Origin: DAOTXS01 sp034433515
GTDB lineage: Bacteria; Chloroflexota; Anaerolineae; UBA4142
Assembly: GCA_034433515.1 (NCBI GenBank)
Contig: DAOUAL010000061.1
Span: forward strand, 1 to 36,700
Direction: 5' to 3'
Length of the DNA stretch: 36,700 nt
The first letter of the stretch is position 1. Each line of letters opens with the position of its first letter. The notes under the pieces were generated by a model that was given only the letters and a program-made list of their open reading frames with translations, was not told the DNA's origin and did no database searches. Shown in pieces: positions 21,173 through 28,304 of the stretch. Both the position numbers and the translations under genes were made by a program.

Positions 21173-21541
21173 TTATTCCGCGACCACCATGGCAATCGCA
21201 TGCTCGCGGGTGTGTGATAGACTGATGGCAAACTGACTCACGCCGATTTCGGCGGCGCGCTGGGCAGCACGTCCGCTCAACTGCACGCTCGGTTTGCCGC
21301 GTGCATCGGCGATGACTTGGATCTCGCGCCAGCCGACGCCTTCGCGATGTTGGATGCCGACTCCCAACGTTTTGCTCACGGCTTCTTTTGCCGCAAAGCG
21401 TGCGGCGAGTTGATGGCATTGACCACGACAGTACGCCAATTCGGCTTCGGTGAACACGCGTCTCAGAAAACGATCGCCGTACCGTACAATGATGGCTTGA
21501 ATGCGTTCCACTTCGATCAGGTCAATGCCCACGTGCAACAT
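21173..21541 (-). CDS. acpS: Holo-[acyl-carrier-protein] synthase
   Basis: 122 residues, standard for AcpS. It transfers 4'-phosphopantetheine from CoA to the conserved serine of acyl carrier protein, needed for fatty acid synthesis. The Mg-binding residues are visible as Asp7 in VGIDLIEVERI and Glu53 in RFAAKEAVSKTLG; the C-terminal SQFAISLSHTREHAIAMVVAE is also typical. The start lies 2 nt after the ugd stop with no strong ribosome binding site, so translation is probably coupled to ugd. Pairing with ugd seems to be an operon of convenience. Confidence 0.96.
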   Translation of the reverse strand: MLHVGIDLIEVERIQAIIVRYGDRFLRRVFTEAELAYCRGQCHQLAARFAAKEAVSKTLGVGIQHREGVGWREIQVIADARGKPSVQLSGRAAQRAAEIGVSQFAISLSHTREHAIAMVVAE

Positions 21542-21543
21542 GG

Positions 21544-22842
21544 TTAGCCGCGCCCAATGCCGCGATAGGTAAAGCCCAATGCCCGCATCTGGTGGGGTTC
21601 GTAAAGGTTGCGTCCATCAATCAAAACTTTTTGCTTCATCAATTGAGCCACACGTCCCAGGTCTACTTGTTTGAATTCGTTCCATTCCGTAATCAGCACA
21701 AGGGCATCGGCGTTTTCTACGGTGGCATACGCATTCTCGCAAAAGGTAACGTGATTGAGCACACGCCGCGCCGGTTCGATGGCGACCGGATCGTACGCGC
21801 GAATCTTGGCACCTTCGGTTTGCAAAAGATGAATAATGTCGAGCGCGGGGGCTTCGCGCACGTCATCGGTGTTGGGCTTGAACGCCAAGCCCCAAATGGC
21901 GATGGTCTTGCCGCGCACGCCGCCGAGCAATTCGCGCAGTTTGGTGAGCACTTGGCGACGCATATCCCGGTTGATTTCCATCACCGAGCGCAAGAGTTGT
22001 GGATGACAACCGTTGATCTCTGCCATCCACGTGAGGGCTTTGACATCTTTGGGAAAACAACTGCCGCCGTATCCCAGCCCGGCATTGAGAAACGCACGAC
22101 CAATCCGACGATCCATGCCCATCCCGGCTGCCACCTCTTTGACATCGGCACCCACCTTTTCGCAAATCGTGGCGATTTCGTTGATGAACGAAATGCGCGT
22201 TGCCAGAAAGGCGTTGGAGGCGTACTTGATCATTTCGGCGGTGCGCAGATCGGTGGTCATGATGGTGCACCGCAAGGGCAGATAGAGTTGAGCCACTTTG
22301 TTCACGGCTTCGGGATTGGTGCCGCCGAGCACCACACGATCGGGTTGCATGAAATCGTGTACGGCGGTACCTTCGGCGAGGAATTCCGGGTTGGACACAA
22401 TATCGAAATCAATGCCGGGTTTTTTGCCGTTCGCTTCCAAGATTTCGGCAACCGCATCGCCGGTGCCGACCGGCACCGTACTCTTATTGACGATGATGGC
22501 GTAATGATTAAGCACTTGGGCAATGCTTTCGGCGGCGGAACGCACGTATTGCAAATCGGCTTCGCCATCGGGACTGGGCGGCGTGTTCACCGCGATGAAA
22601 ATGAAATCGGCATTCGTGATCGCATCGGGATAACTGGTGGTGAAGGTGAGGCGGTGGGCGGCGACATTGCGCGCGACGAGTTCTTTCAACCCAGGTTCGT
22701 AGATGGGCATCTCACCGCGCTGGAGTTGAGCAATTTTAGGTTCATCTATATCGAGACAGATGACTTGATTACCTAGATCGGCAAAGCAAGTACCTGTGAC
22801 GAGTCCCACGTAGCCGGTGCCGATGAGACAGATTCGATGCAT
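21544..22842 (-). CDS. ugd: UDP-glucose 6-dehydrogenase family protein
   Basis: 432 residues. It oxidises UDP-glucose (or a related nucleotide sugar) to the uronic acid in two NAD-dependent steps, feeding cell-surface polysaccharide synthesis. Visible parts are the Rossmann motif GTGYVGLVTG, the TVPVGTGDAV strand, catalytic Cys262 in GYGGSCFPKDVKAL, and the C-terminal UDP-binding domain (GLAFKPNTDDVREAPA). The ATG at 22842 begins MHRICLIGTGYVG directly at the Rossmann fold; a longer frame to 22932 runs through the promoter. Motifs cannot fully exclude a GDP-mannose or UDP-hexosamine substrate. It is the first gene of the ugd-acpS-20080 operon. Confidence 0.93.
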   Translation of the reverse strand: MHRICLIGTGYVGLVTGTCFADLGNQVICLDIDEPKIAQLQRGEMPIYEPGLKELVARNVAAHRLTFTTSYPDAITNADFIFIAVNTPPSPDGEADLQYVRSAAESIAQVLNHYAIIVNKSTVPVGTGDAVAEILEANGKKPGIDFDIVSNPEFLAEGTAVHDFMQPDRVVLGGTNPEAVNKVAQLYLPLRCTIMTTDLRTAEMIKYASNAFLATRISFINEIATICEKVGADVKEVAAGMGMDRRIGRAFLNAGLGYGGSCFPKDVKALTWMAEINGCHPQLLRSVMEINRDMRRQVLTKLRELLGGVRGKTIAIWGLAFKPNTDDVREAPALDIIHLLQTEGAKIRAYDPVAIEPARRVLNHVTFCENAYATVENADALVLITEWNEFKQVDLGRVAQLMKQKVLIDGRNLYEPHQMRALGFTYRGIGRG

Positions 22843-22873
22843 GCACGATTTAACCCAAGTGGATTTTGTGGCA

Positions 22874-22901
22874 ATCATACCACAAGAATTTGAAAAGTCA
22901 A
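22874..22901 (-). promoter_or_regulatory. Candidate ugd promoter
   Basis: On the minus strand TTGACT (22896-22901), a 16-nt spacer and TATGAT (22874-22879) preceded by TGG. This gives a leader of about 25 nt. No good ribosome binding site precedes the ATG. Confidence 0.5.
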
Positions 22902-22953
22902 ACAAGCCGGTAGCAAACGACTTGCTGAACAAGTGAGGTCCAGAAAAATACCA

Positions 22954-22982
22954 TTGACGCTATCGTTGTTTCGGCATAGAAT
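22954..22982 (+). promoter_or_regulatory. Candidate distal asnS promoter
   Basis: TTGACG (22954-22959), a 17-nt spacer and TAGAAT (22977-22982). If used, the transcript would carry the repeat at 23031-23110 in its leader, about 230 nt ahead of asnS. Confidence 0.4.
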
Positions 22983-23030
22983 GCTGGTACCATCAATCCC
23001 CCTTTCACCCCACATCGTCATCGCCAAGTC

Positions 23031-23110
23031 CCTTGACAGGTGGTTAAAACACTGCAAGTATTAGGTGCTGCGATTTTAGTCGCCCGATCCGACTGGGCAA
23101 CCACCCTGTC
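23031..23110. repeat. Composite intergenic repeat with modules shared with 9068 and 36563
   Basis: The first module CTTGACAGGTGGTTAAAAC-ACTGCAA (23032-23057) recurs at 36564-36590 with one substitution and one added base. The second, TAGTCGCCCGATCCGACT plus GGCAAC (23077-23101), recurs at 9068-9092 with one change. The two modules are joined here but found apart elsewhere. Apart from the promoters, I see nothing else in the 22843-23216 gap. Confidence 0.7.
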
Positions 23111-23126
23111 CTTCCGTTGGATTGAA

Positions 23127-23154
23127 TTGTCGCACCAGCATATTCGGGTATAAT
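23127..23154 (+). promoter_or_regulatory. Candidate proximal asnS promoter
   Basis: TTGTCG (23127-23132), a 16-nt spacer and a perfect TATAAT (23149-23154). It starts directly after the repeat, as the rqcH promoter does at its own repeat block. Confidence 0.5.
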
Positions 23155-23216
23155 AAAAGCATGCTACGTGATGCGTAAAACGCAAATCCGAAATCTGAAA
23201 TCCTAAATGAGGCACA

Positions 23217-24515
23217 ATGGCAGACCACATTTACATTCAAGACATCGCCAAGCACGTTGGTGAAACAATTACGCTCAAGGGCTGGCTTGCCGACAAGACC
23301 GATAAAGGCAAGTTGCAGTTTCTTAAATTCCGCGACGGCACTGGTTTTATCCAAGCCGTCGTCTTTCAAAAAGATGTTTCGCCCGAAGTATTCGAGGCGA
23401 CGAAAAGGTTAACCCAAGAATCGTCGCTCATTCTCATCGGTGTCCCGCGCGCCGAGCCGCGCGCACCGGGCGGATACGAATTATCGGTAAAAGAGATGCA
23501 GGTCGTGCAAATCGCTGCCGATTATCCGATCACACCGAAAGAACACGGCGTCGAATTTTTGATGGCGCATCGGCATCTGTGGTTGCGTTCGCCACGTCAA
23601 CACGCGATTCTGCGCGTGCGCGCGCGCATCATCAAAGCGATTCGCGATTGGTTCGACCACAACGGTTTCTTGCTCGTGGACACGCCGATTCTCACACCCT
23701 CCGCGTGCGAGGGAACCACGACCCTGTTTGAAACCGATTACTTTGGTGTACCAGCATACCTCACGCAGAGCGGACAACTTTACAACGAAGCAAACGCGAT
23801 GGCGTTTGGCAAAGTGTATTGCTTTGGCCCCACCTTCCGCGCCGAAAAATCGAAAACGCGCCGCCACCTCACCGAGTTTTGGATGGTGGAGCCGGAATGG
23901 GCGTACGGCACACTCGACGATTATATGCACGTTGGCGAGGAATTTGTGTCATACATCGTGCAGACGATTTTGCGCGAGCGCGCGGATGAATTGAAAACGC
24001 TCGAACGCGATACGAGCAAACTCGAAAAGGTAACACCGCCGTTTCCCAAAATCTCGTACACTGAAGCGGTTGCCCTGCTCCAGAAAAATGGATTCCCCGA
24101 TTTCAAGTGGGGCGATGATTTTGGCGCGCCGCACGAAACGATCATCAGCGAGCAATTCGACAAGCCGGTTTTCGTACATCGTTATCCCACCGAGATCAAG
24201 GCATTCTATATGGCGCCCGATCCGAACGATCCCAAGGTTGTGCTGGGAGCCGATTTGCTCGCGCCGGAAGGGTACGGCGAAATCATCGGTGGTGGCGAAC
24301 GTTCGGCGGATTTGGCGTATCTCGAAAAGCAAATCGAAAAACACAAACTCCCGCGCGAAGCGTACGAATGGTATCTCGATTTGCGCAAGTACGGTACGGT
24401 GCCGCACTGCGGGTTTGGTCTCGGTGTCGAGCGGACGGTAGCGTGGATTTGCAAATTGGATCACGTGCGCGAGACGATTCCGTATCCCAGGATGTTGGAA
24501 AAGATTTATCCGTAA
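23217..24515 (+). CDS. asnS: Asparaginyl-tRNA synthetase
   Basis: 432 residues, a class IIb aminoacyl-tRNA synthetase that charges tRNA-Asn. The N-terminal OB-fold anticodon-binding domain (ITLKGWLADKTDKGKLQFLK and FRDGTGFIQAVV) is followed by the catalytic core. Motif 2 is FRAEKSKTRRHLTEFWMVEPE and motif 3 is GFGLGVERTVAWICKLDHVR; the TQSGQLYNEA loop is also present. The EFWMVEPE form and overall length fit AsnRS rather than AspRS, which is longer and has the bacterial GAD insert. The start has GAGG 4 nt upstream. The left arm of the four-helix-bundle cassette begins only a few nucleotides after its stop. Confidence 0.95.
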   Translation: MADHIYIQDIAKHVGETITLKGWLADKTDKGKLQFLKFRDGTGFIQAVVFQKDVSPEVFEATKRLTQESSLILIGVPRAEPRAPGGYELSVKEMQVVQIAADYPITPKEHGVEFLMAHRHLWLRSPRQHAILRVRARIIKAIRDWFDHNGFLLVDTPILTPSACEGTTTLFETDYFGVPAYLTQSGQLYNEANAMAFGKVYCFGPTFRAEKSKTRRHLTEFWMVEPEWAYGTLDDYMHVGEEFVSYIVQTILRERADELKTLERDTSKLEKVTPPFPKISYTEAVALLQKNGFPDFKWGDDFGAPHETIISEQFDKPVFVHRYPTEIKAFYMAPDPNDPKVVLGADLLAPEGYGEIIGGGERSADLAYLEKQIEKHKLPREAYEWYLDLRKYGTVPHCGFGLGVERTVAWICKLDHVRETIPYPRMLEKIYP

Positions 24516-24519
24516 AACG

Positions 24520-24544
24520 TGGTGCGTGGTGCGTGTTCCGTTTG
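24520..24544. repeat. Left 7-nt-word arm of the cassette
   Basis: GTGGTGC, GTGGTGC, GTGTTCC and GTTTG run without gaps immediately after the asnS stop. Confidence 0.7.
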
Positions 24545-24557
24545 ACTGGAGGGCGTG

Positions 24558-25025
24558 ATGACTTTTGATGAATGGCTGAAGAATGTTCCGCGTGATGTTA
24601 CGGATGATCCGCTTTGGAAAATGGAAGCCTATCGCCTTGCATTCTTGGCGAGCGACTTGGCGTGGCACGATGTCACCAAATTACTGAAAGACAAGCGAAC
24701 AATCAGTTTGTCGGATCAGTTGTACCGCGCAATTGGTTCAATCAAAGCGAATATTGCCGAAGGATACAGCCATCATTCTGGCAAAGACCAGGCCCGTTTC
24801 TACGAATACTCGCTCAGTTCGGCGCGTGAATCGCGCGGCTGGTACTACGACGGACGCCACATCTTGGGAGAACAGGTGACAAACCATCGGATGCAACTAA
24901 TGACAAAAATTATTCGGTTGTTGCTCACCATCATTCCATCCGAACGCGGTTACAAAGTGAGAGAAGCACAGGAAACCTACACCGTGGATAACCAGTTGCT
25001 CTTTGGCGATCTGCCAATGCCTTGA
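24558..25025 (+). CDS. Four-helix-bundle protein (IVS/S23-like)
   Basis: 155 residues, almost entirely helical. The segment WKMEAYRLAFLASDLAWHDV, the basic turn, LSDQLYRAIGSIKANIAEGYSHHSGKDQARFYEYSLSSARES and the final helix MTKIIRLLLTIIP match the four-helix-bundle family first known from 23S rRNA intervening sequences. Ser-Ile-x-x-Asn-Ile-Ala-Glu-Gly followed by a phenylalanine-containing helix is its hallmark. Typical members have about 115-125 residues; this one has a longer N-terminus and tail. Related proteins (Avd) assist reverse transcriptases in diversity-generating retroelements by binding nucleic acid, but most family members have no known function. It sits between asnS and an LLM oxidoreductase, not in an rRNA gene, and is enclosed by repeats. 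ATG 24558 has GGAGGG close upstream; GTG 24555 is possible. Confidence 0.85.
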   Translation: MTFDEWLKNVPRDVTDDPLWKMEAYRLAFLASDLAWHDVTKLLKDKRTISLSDQLYRAIGSIKANIAEGYSHHSGKDQARFYEYSLSSARESRGWYYDGRHILGEQVTNHRMQLMTKIIRLLLTIIPSERGYKVREAQETYTVDNQLLFGDLPMP

Positions 25026-25029
25026 GATC

Positions 25030-25083
25030 CAAACGGAACACGGAACACAAAGTACGCAACACATATTGCGTGGTGCGTGCTCC
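25030..25083. repeat. Right 7-nt-word arm of the cassette
   Basis: GGAACAC, GGAACAC, AAAGTAC and GCAACAC, an AT turn, then ATTGC, GTGGTGC and GTGCTCC. It is a small inverted array by itself and begins about 5 nt after the four-helix-bundle stop codon. Confidence 0.7.
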
Positions 25084-25110
25084 ATCCATCCCAAAAGAAC
25101 GGAGGTTTTG

Positions 25111-26109
25111 ATGGCCGAGAGAGTTGCACTCTACCTACAAGATAAACACGAAATTCGCGAAGGCATGGAATACGTCCAGTACGCCGAAGCGCGCGGCTTT
25201 GAAGCCGTGTGGCAAGCGGAATCGCGCCTCGTGCGCGATGCGATTGTACCGATGGCGGCATTCGCTGCGGTTACCTCGAAAATCAAAGTCGGCAGCGGCG
25301 TGATCAACAACTGGACGCGCAACATTGGCTTGCTCGCCGCAACCTTCCTCACGCTCGACGATCTCGCGCCGAATCGAATCATTTGCGGCATCGGCGCGTG
25401 GTGGGACCCGCTCGCAAAAAATGTCGGCATCGAACGACGCAAACCGTTGCTGGCAATGCGTGAGACGATCACCGTGATGAAAAAATTGTTGGCGATGGAG
25501 CGCGTTACGTTTCACGGTGAATTCCATCACGTCGAAGGGATCGAACTCGATGTGGTGCACGGACGGCGCGAGCCGCGCAATGTGCCGATCTATATCGGCG
25601 CGACCGGCGATGCGATGATGGAACTCGCCGGCGAAATCGCAGACGGCGTCGTGCTGAACTATTGCGTGCCGCCGGCATACAATTTGAACGCGCTCAAGCA
25701 TTTGGAAATCGGCGCGAAAAAAGCCGGGCGCAAACTCGACGACATTGATCGCCCACAACTCGTCGTCTGCTCGGTGGATCGCGATCACCAAAAAGCAGTC
25801 CACGCCGCCAAAGAACTCATCACACAATATTTGGCGCAACAACCGCACATCGCCAAAGCGAGCGAGACACCCGAAGAGACAGTCAAGAAAATCCAAAGCA
25901 TTCTTGGATGGCCCGCGACGAAAGAACAAATTCACGAGGCGATGCAATTTGTTCCCGACGAACTGATTGAACGCATCACCGCGAGCGGTACGCCGGACGA
26001 CGTACGCCGAAAGGTTGATGAGTACAAACGAAACGGATGCACCTGTCCGATTTTGTATCCACTCGGCGACGATGTGAAATTGATGATTGACACATTCGCG
26101 CAACAATGA
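25111..26109 (+). CDS. LLM-class (F420-type) oxidoreductase
   Basis: 332 residues, a TIM-barrel protein of the bacterial luciferase superfamily, closest in style to F420-dependent methylenetetrahydromethanopterin reductase-like enzymes. It has AEARGFEAVWQAES, TSKIKVGSGVINNWTRN, LDDLAPNRIICGIGAWW, and the late NVPIYIGATGDAMMELAGEIADGVVLN stretch that lines the cofactor site. It should catalyse hydride transfer with a deazaflavin; the substrate is not assignable. ATG 25111 has GGAGG 6 nt upstream; a longer open frame from 25003 lies inside the repeat and is rejected. It begins a three-gene group with the FAD-binding protein (16 nt downstream) and the thiolase. Confidence 0.88.
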   Translation: MAERVALYLQDKHEIREGMEYVQYAEARGFEAVWQAESRLVRDAIVPMAAFAAVTSKIKVGSGVINNWTRNIGLLAATFLTLDDLAPNRIICGIGAWWDPLAKNVGIERRKPLLAMRETITVMKKLLAMERVTFHGEFHHVEGIELDVVHGRREPRNVPIYIGATGDAMMELAGEIADGVVLNYCVPPAYNLNALKHLEIGAKKAGRKLDDIDRPQLVVCSVDRDHQKAVHAAKELITQYLAQQPHIAKASETPEETVKKIQSILGWPATKEQIHEAMQFVPDELIERITASGTPDDVRRKVDEYKRNGCTCPILYPLGDDVKLMIDTFAQQ

Positions 26110-26125
26110 GCCAAAAGGGGCCCCT

Positions 26126-26944
26126 ATGTTGAATTTGCGTGAAATTCACAAACCACTCACGATTGAGGATGCGCTCAAACTTTTGCAGCAACCAAACACG
26201 GTCGCGCTCGCGGGCGGAACCCAATTGCTCGCGGACAAACGCCGCGATGTGAATGCCATCGTGGATTTGTCCGCGCTTGGTTTAGCGTACATCAAAGAAT
26301 CAAGCGGCGCGGTGACCATCGGTGCGATGACCACATTAGCGACGCTCGATGAATCGCCGATCCTGCGCGCGCTAGCCAATGGTGTTGTCGCACCAGCTGC
26401 GCATCGCAGTGCCTCATCCATTTTGCGAAATCAGGCGACGGTGGCGGGTACACTCATCGCTGAACCCGACGGCGTTTTGGCGGTTGCGTTCCTCGCGCTC
26501 GATGCAAGTGTGAAGATTGCCGGGAATGAAACGCGCATAGTGGCGATGGAAAATTTTTTGGGAAAAGTGAGGGAACTGACGGAAAAAGCCATCGTCACCG
26601 AAATCAGCGTGCCGATGGCGAACCCGCGCGCGTCGTTGCAAACCGTTTCGCGCACGCCGCGCGACAAACCGATTGTCAGCGTCGTCGCGGCGGCGCACAT
26701 CGAAAACGGAATCGCGCGCGCTGTGCGCATCGCATTGGGTGGGGTTGGCGAAACGGCATTGCGCGCCCACGCGGTCGAACGCGCCCTCGAAGGGCAAACG
26801 CTCGACGAGGCGCGCGTTGCCGACGCGGCGAAACTTGCGCGTGAAGGATTGTCGCCACGCGGCGATTATCGCGGCAGTGCCGAATATCGCGAAGAGATGG
26901 TCCAAGTGCTTTCACGACGAGCGCTGAAAGAATTGCACATCTAG
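26126..26944 (+). CDS. FAD-binding protein of the CoxM / xanthine dehydrogenase medium-subunit type
   Basis: 272 residues with the medium-subunit layout of molybdenum hydroxylases. The first FAD pyrophosphate motif is VALAGGTQLLADKR (about 29-42), then TIGAMTTLATL, RNQATVAGTLIAEPDG and the C-terminal CoxM-like domain (VVAAAHIENGIARAVRIALGGVG and RGDYRGSAEYREEMVQVL). The usual T-[VI]-G-G-N of the second FAD motif is TVAGTL here, so cofactor binding may be altered. Such proteins normally pass electrons between a 2Fe-2S subunit and a molybdenum subunit. Neither is encoded nearby, so it is either an orphan subunit or works with the LLM oxidoreductase. ATG 26126 has AAAAGGGG just upstream and lies 16 nt after the LLM stop. 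Confidence 0.85.
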   Translation: MLNLREIHKPLTIEDALKLLQQPNTVALAGGTQLLADKRRDVNAIVDLSALGLAYIKESSGAVTIGAMTTLATLDESPILRALANGVVAPAAHRSASSILRNQATVAGTLIAEPDGVLAVAFLALDASVKIAGNETRIVAMENFLGKVRELTEKAIVTEISVPMANPRASLQTVSRTPRDKPIVSVVAAAHIENGIARAVRIALGGVGETALRAHAVERALEGQTLDEARVADAAKLAREGLSPRGDYRGSAEYREEMVQVLSRRALKELHI

Positions 26945-26947
26945 GGA

Positions 26948-26974
26948 GTAGCACAGGATTCAATCCTGGGCTAC
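26948..26974. repeat. Hairpin with TCA loop between the FAD protein and thiolase genes
   Basis: GTAGCACAGGAT, loop TCA, ATCCTGGGCTAC: 12-nt arms with one mismatch. It starts 3 nt after the stop codon of the FAD protein and has no T-run, so it is more likely a repeat than a terminator. Confidence 0.7.
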
Positions 26975-27023
26975 ACGCCAACTTTATTTTTCGAAAGAGA
27001 GACTTGTTTCTGGGAGGGCAGTG

Positions 27024-28211
27024 ATGAACCCCGTGTATGTCGTTGGCGTGGGTATGACGCCGTTCGTCAAACCGGGCACCGAAGAACCGTACTATGTGAT
27101 GGGTGCGCAAGCCACACGCCTCGCCCTGGCAGACGCCGGCATCGGTTATGAACGGATCCAGCAAGCGTATGCCAGTTTTGTGTATGGCGATAGTACGTGC
27201 GGGCAGCGCGCCTTGTACGAGGTAGGGATGACCGGCATTCCGATCATCAACGTGAACAATAATTGCTCGTCCGGCTCAACCGCGCTGTTTCTCGCGCGGC
27301 AAGCCGTCCAAGCCGGGATGGTGGATTGCGCGCTCGCACTCGGTTTTGAACAGATGGCAAAAGGTGCATTGGGTGCCATCTTTACGGATCGCCCTTCACC
27401 GCTCGAAGGGTTTATCAAATTAGCGCAAGAAACATTTGGTGGCAAAGATGTGCCAATGGCATTATTGTTGTTTGGTGCCGCCGGGATCGAGTATCAACAA
27501 AAATATGGGATACGCAACGAGACGTTTGCACGCGTGTCCGAGAAAGCACGCCGCCATGCGGAGCACAATGAGCGCGCCCTGTTTCGCCAGCGCGTAACAG
27601 TGGAAGAGGTACTTGCCTCGCCGCACTATTTTGGTCCGCTCACCAAATTGCAATGCTGTCCGCCGACGTGTGGCGCCGCCGCCGCAATCGTCTGTTCCGA
27701 AAAATTCGCGCGCACGCATCATCTTGATACGACCGTTCAAATCGTCGGTCAAGCGATGACCACCGATTACCCTTCGACGTTCGACGACAAGAGCATGATA
27801 AAAGCCGTCGGTTATGAAATGTCGGAAAAAGCCGCGCGCCAAGTGTACGAGCAAACCGGCATCGGACCCGAAGACGTGGACGTGGTAGAACTGCACGATT
27901 GCTTTACCACCAACGAAGTGCTCACCTACGAAGCACTGGGACTGACGCCGCCCGGCACCGCCGAAAAATTCATCTGGGATGGCGAGAACACCTACGGCGG
28001 CAAGGTCGTCACGAATCCATCCGGCGGACTGCTCTCGAAAGGGCATCCGCTGGGCGCGACCGGGCTAGCCCAATGCGCGGAACTGGTGTGGCAGTTGCGC
28101 GGGCAAGCCGGCGTGCGTCAAGTCGAAAATGCGCGCATCGCTTTGCAACACAACATTGGACTGGGTGGTGCATGCGTGGTGACGATGTATCAACGAAATT
28201 CCGCCGGCTGA
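27024..28211 (+). CDS. SCP-x type thiolase / lipid-transfer-protein thiolase
   Basis: 395 residues. Thiolase-fold enzyme of the sterol carrier protein x group. The nucleophile is Cys81 in NVNNNCSSGSTAL; His291 in ELHDCFTTNE and His341 in LSKGHPLGATG are the catalytic histidines, and Cys384 in GLGGACVV is the second cysteine position. The HDCFT motif separates this group from classical acetoacetyl-CoA thiolases. It likely cleaves or forms beta-ketoacyl-CoA in a fatty-acid, branched-chain or steroid-like pathway. ATG 27024 is chosen because GGGAGG lies 6 nt upstream; GTG 27021 is possible. It is the third gene of the LLM-FAD-thiolase group and ends at a strong terminator. A DUF35/OB-fold partner, often found beside such thiolases, is not seen. 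Confidence 0.9.
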   Translation: MNPVYVVGVGMTPFVKPGTEEPYYVMGAQATRLALADAGIGYERIQQAYASFVYGDSTCGQRALYEVGMTGIPIINVNNNCSSGSTALFLARQAVQAGMVDCALALGFEQMAKGALGAIFTDRPSPLEGFIKLAQETFGGKDVPMALLLFGAAGIEYQQKYGIRNETFARVSEKARRHAEHNERALFRQRVTVEEVLASPHYFGPLTKLQCCPPTCGAAAAIVCSEKFARTHHLDTTVQIVGQAMTTDYPSTFDDKSMIKAVGYEMSEKAARQVYEQTGIGPEDVDVVELHDCFTTNEVLTYEALGLTPPGTAEKFIWDGENTYGGKVVTNPSGGLLSKGHPLGATGLAQCAELVWQLRGQAGVRQVENARIALQHNIGLGGACVVTMYQRNSAG

Positions 28212-28239
28212 AAGAACATTAAAGAACACTCGAAACAAC

Positions 28240-28279
28240 AAAAAACCTTGCCGAGGGGTAAGCCCAGGCAAGGTTTTTT
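28240..28279. terminator. Bidirectional rho-independent terminator between thiolase and groEL
   Basis: AAAAAACCTTGCC, a 14-nt loop and GGCAAGGTTTTTT. It provides a T-run on both strands, serving the convergent thiolase (plus) and groEL (minus) genes. Confidence 0.92.
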
Positions 28280-28304
28280 CTCTGCTTTTGAAGTAAGGCG
28301 CGGA

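Larger units (their letters stand above)
24520..25083 (+). mobile_element. Candidate mobile cassette: four-helix-bundle gene enclosed by 7-nt-word repeats
   Basis: The gene at 24558 is bounded by arrays of contiguous 7-nt words. A 16-nt direct repeat, GCGTGGTGCGTGTTCC at 24524-24539 and the same with one change at 25068-25083, marks the two outer ends. The 13-nt word CGTGTTCCGTTTG on the left (24532-24544) is repeated inverted just after the gene's stop. No transposase or reverse transcriptase is present, so mobility would have to be supplied in trans. This is inference from structure. Confidence 0.4.

Noticed and set aside
21592..22776. 394-codon open frame opposite ugd
   Set aside because: Antisense shadow of a gene with clear catalytic residues.
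22983..23216. T-box riboswitch upstream of asnS
   Set aside because: The conserved TGGNACCGCG core and specifier arrangement are not found; the GGTACC near 22986 is a chance likeness.
28240..28279. Mobile-element inverted repeat
   Set aside because: Stem flanked by A- and T-runs between two convergent genes is a textbook bidirectional terminator.
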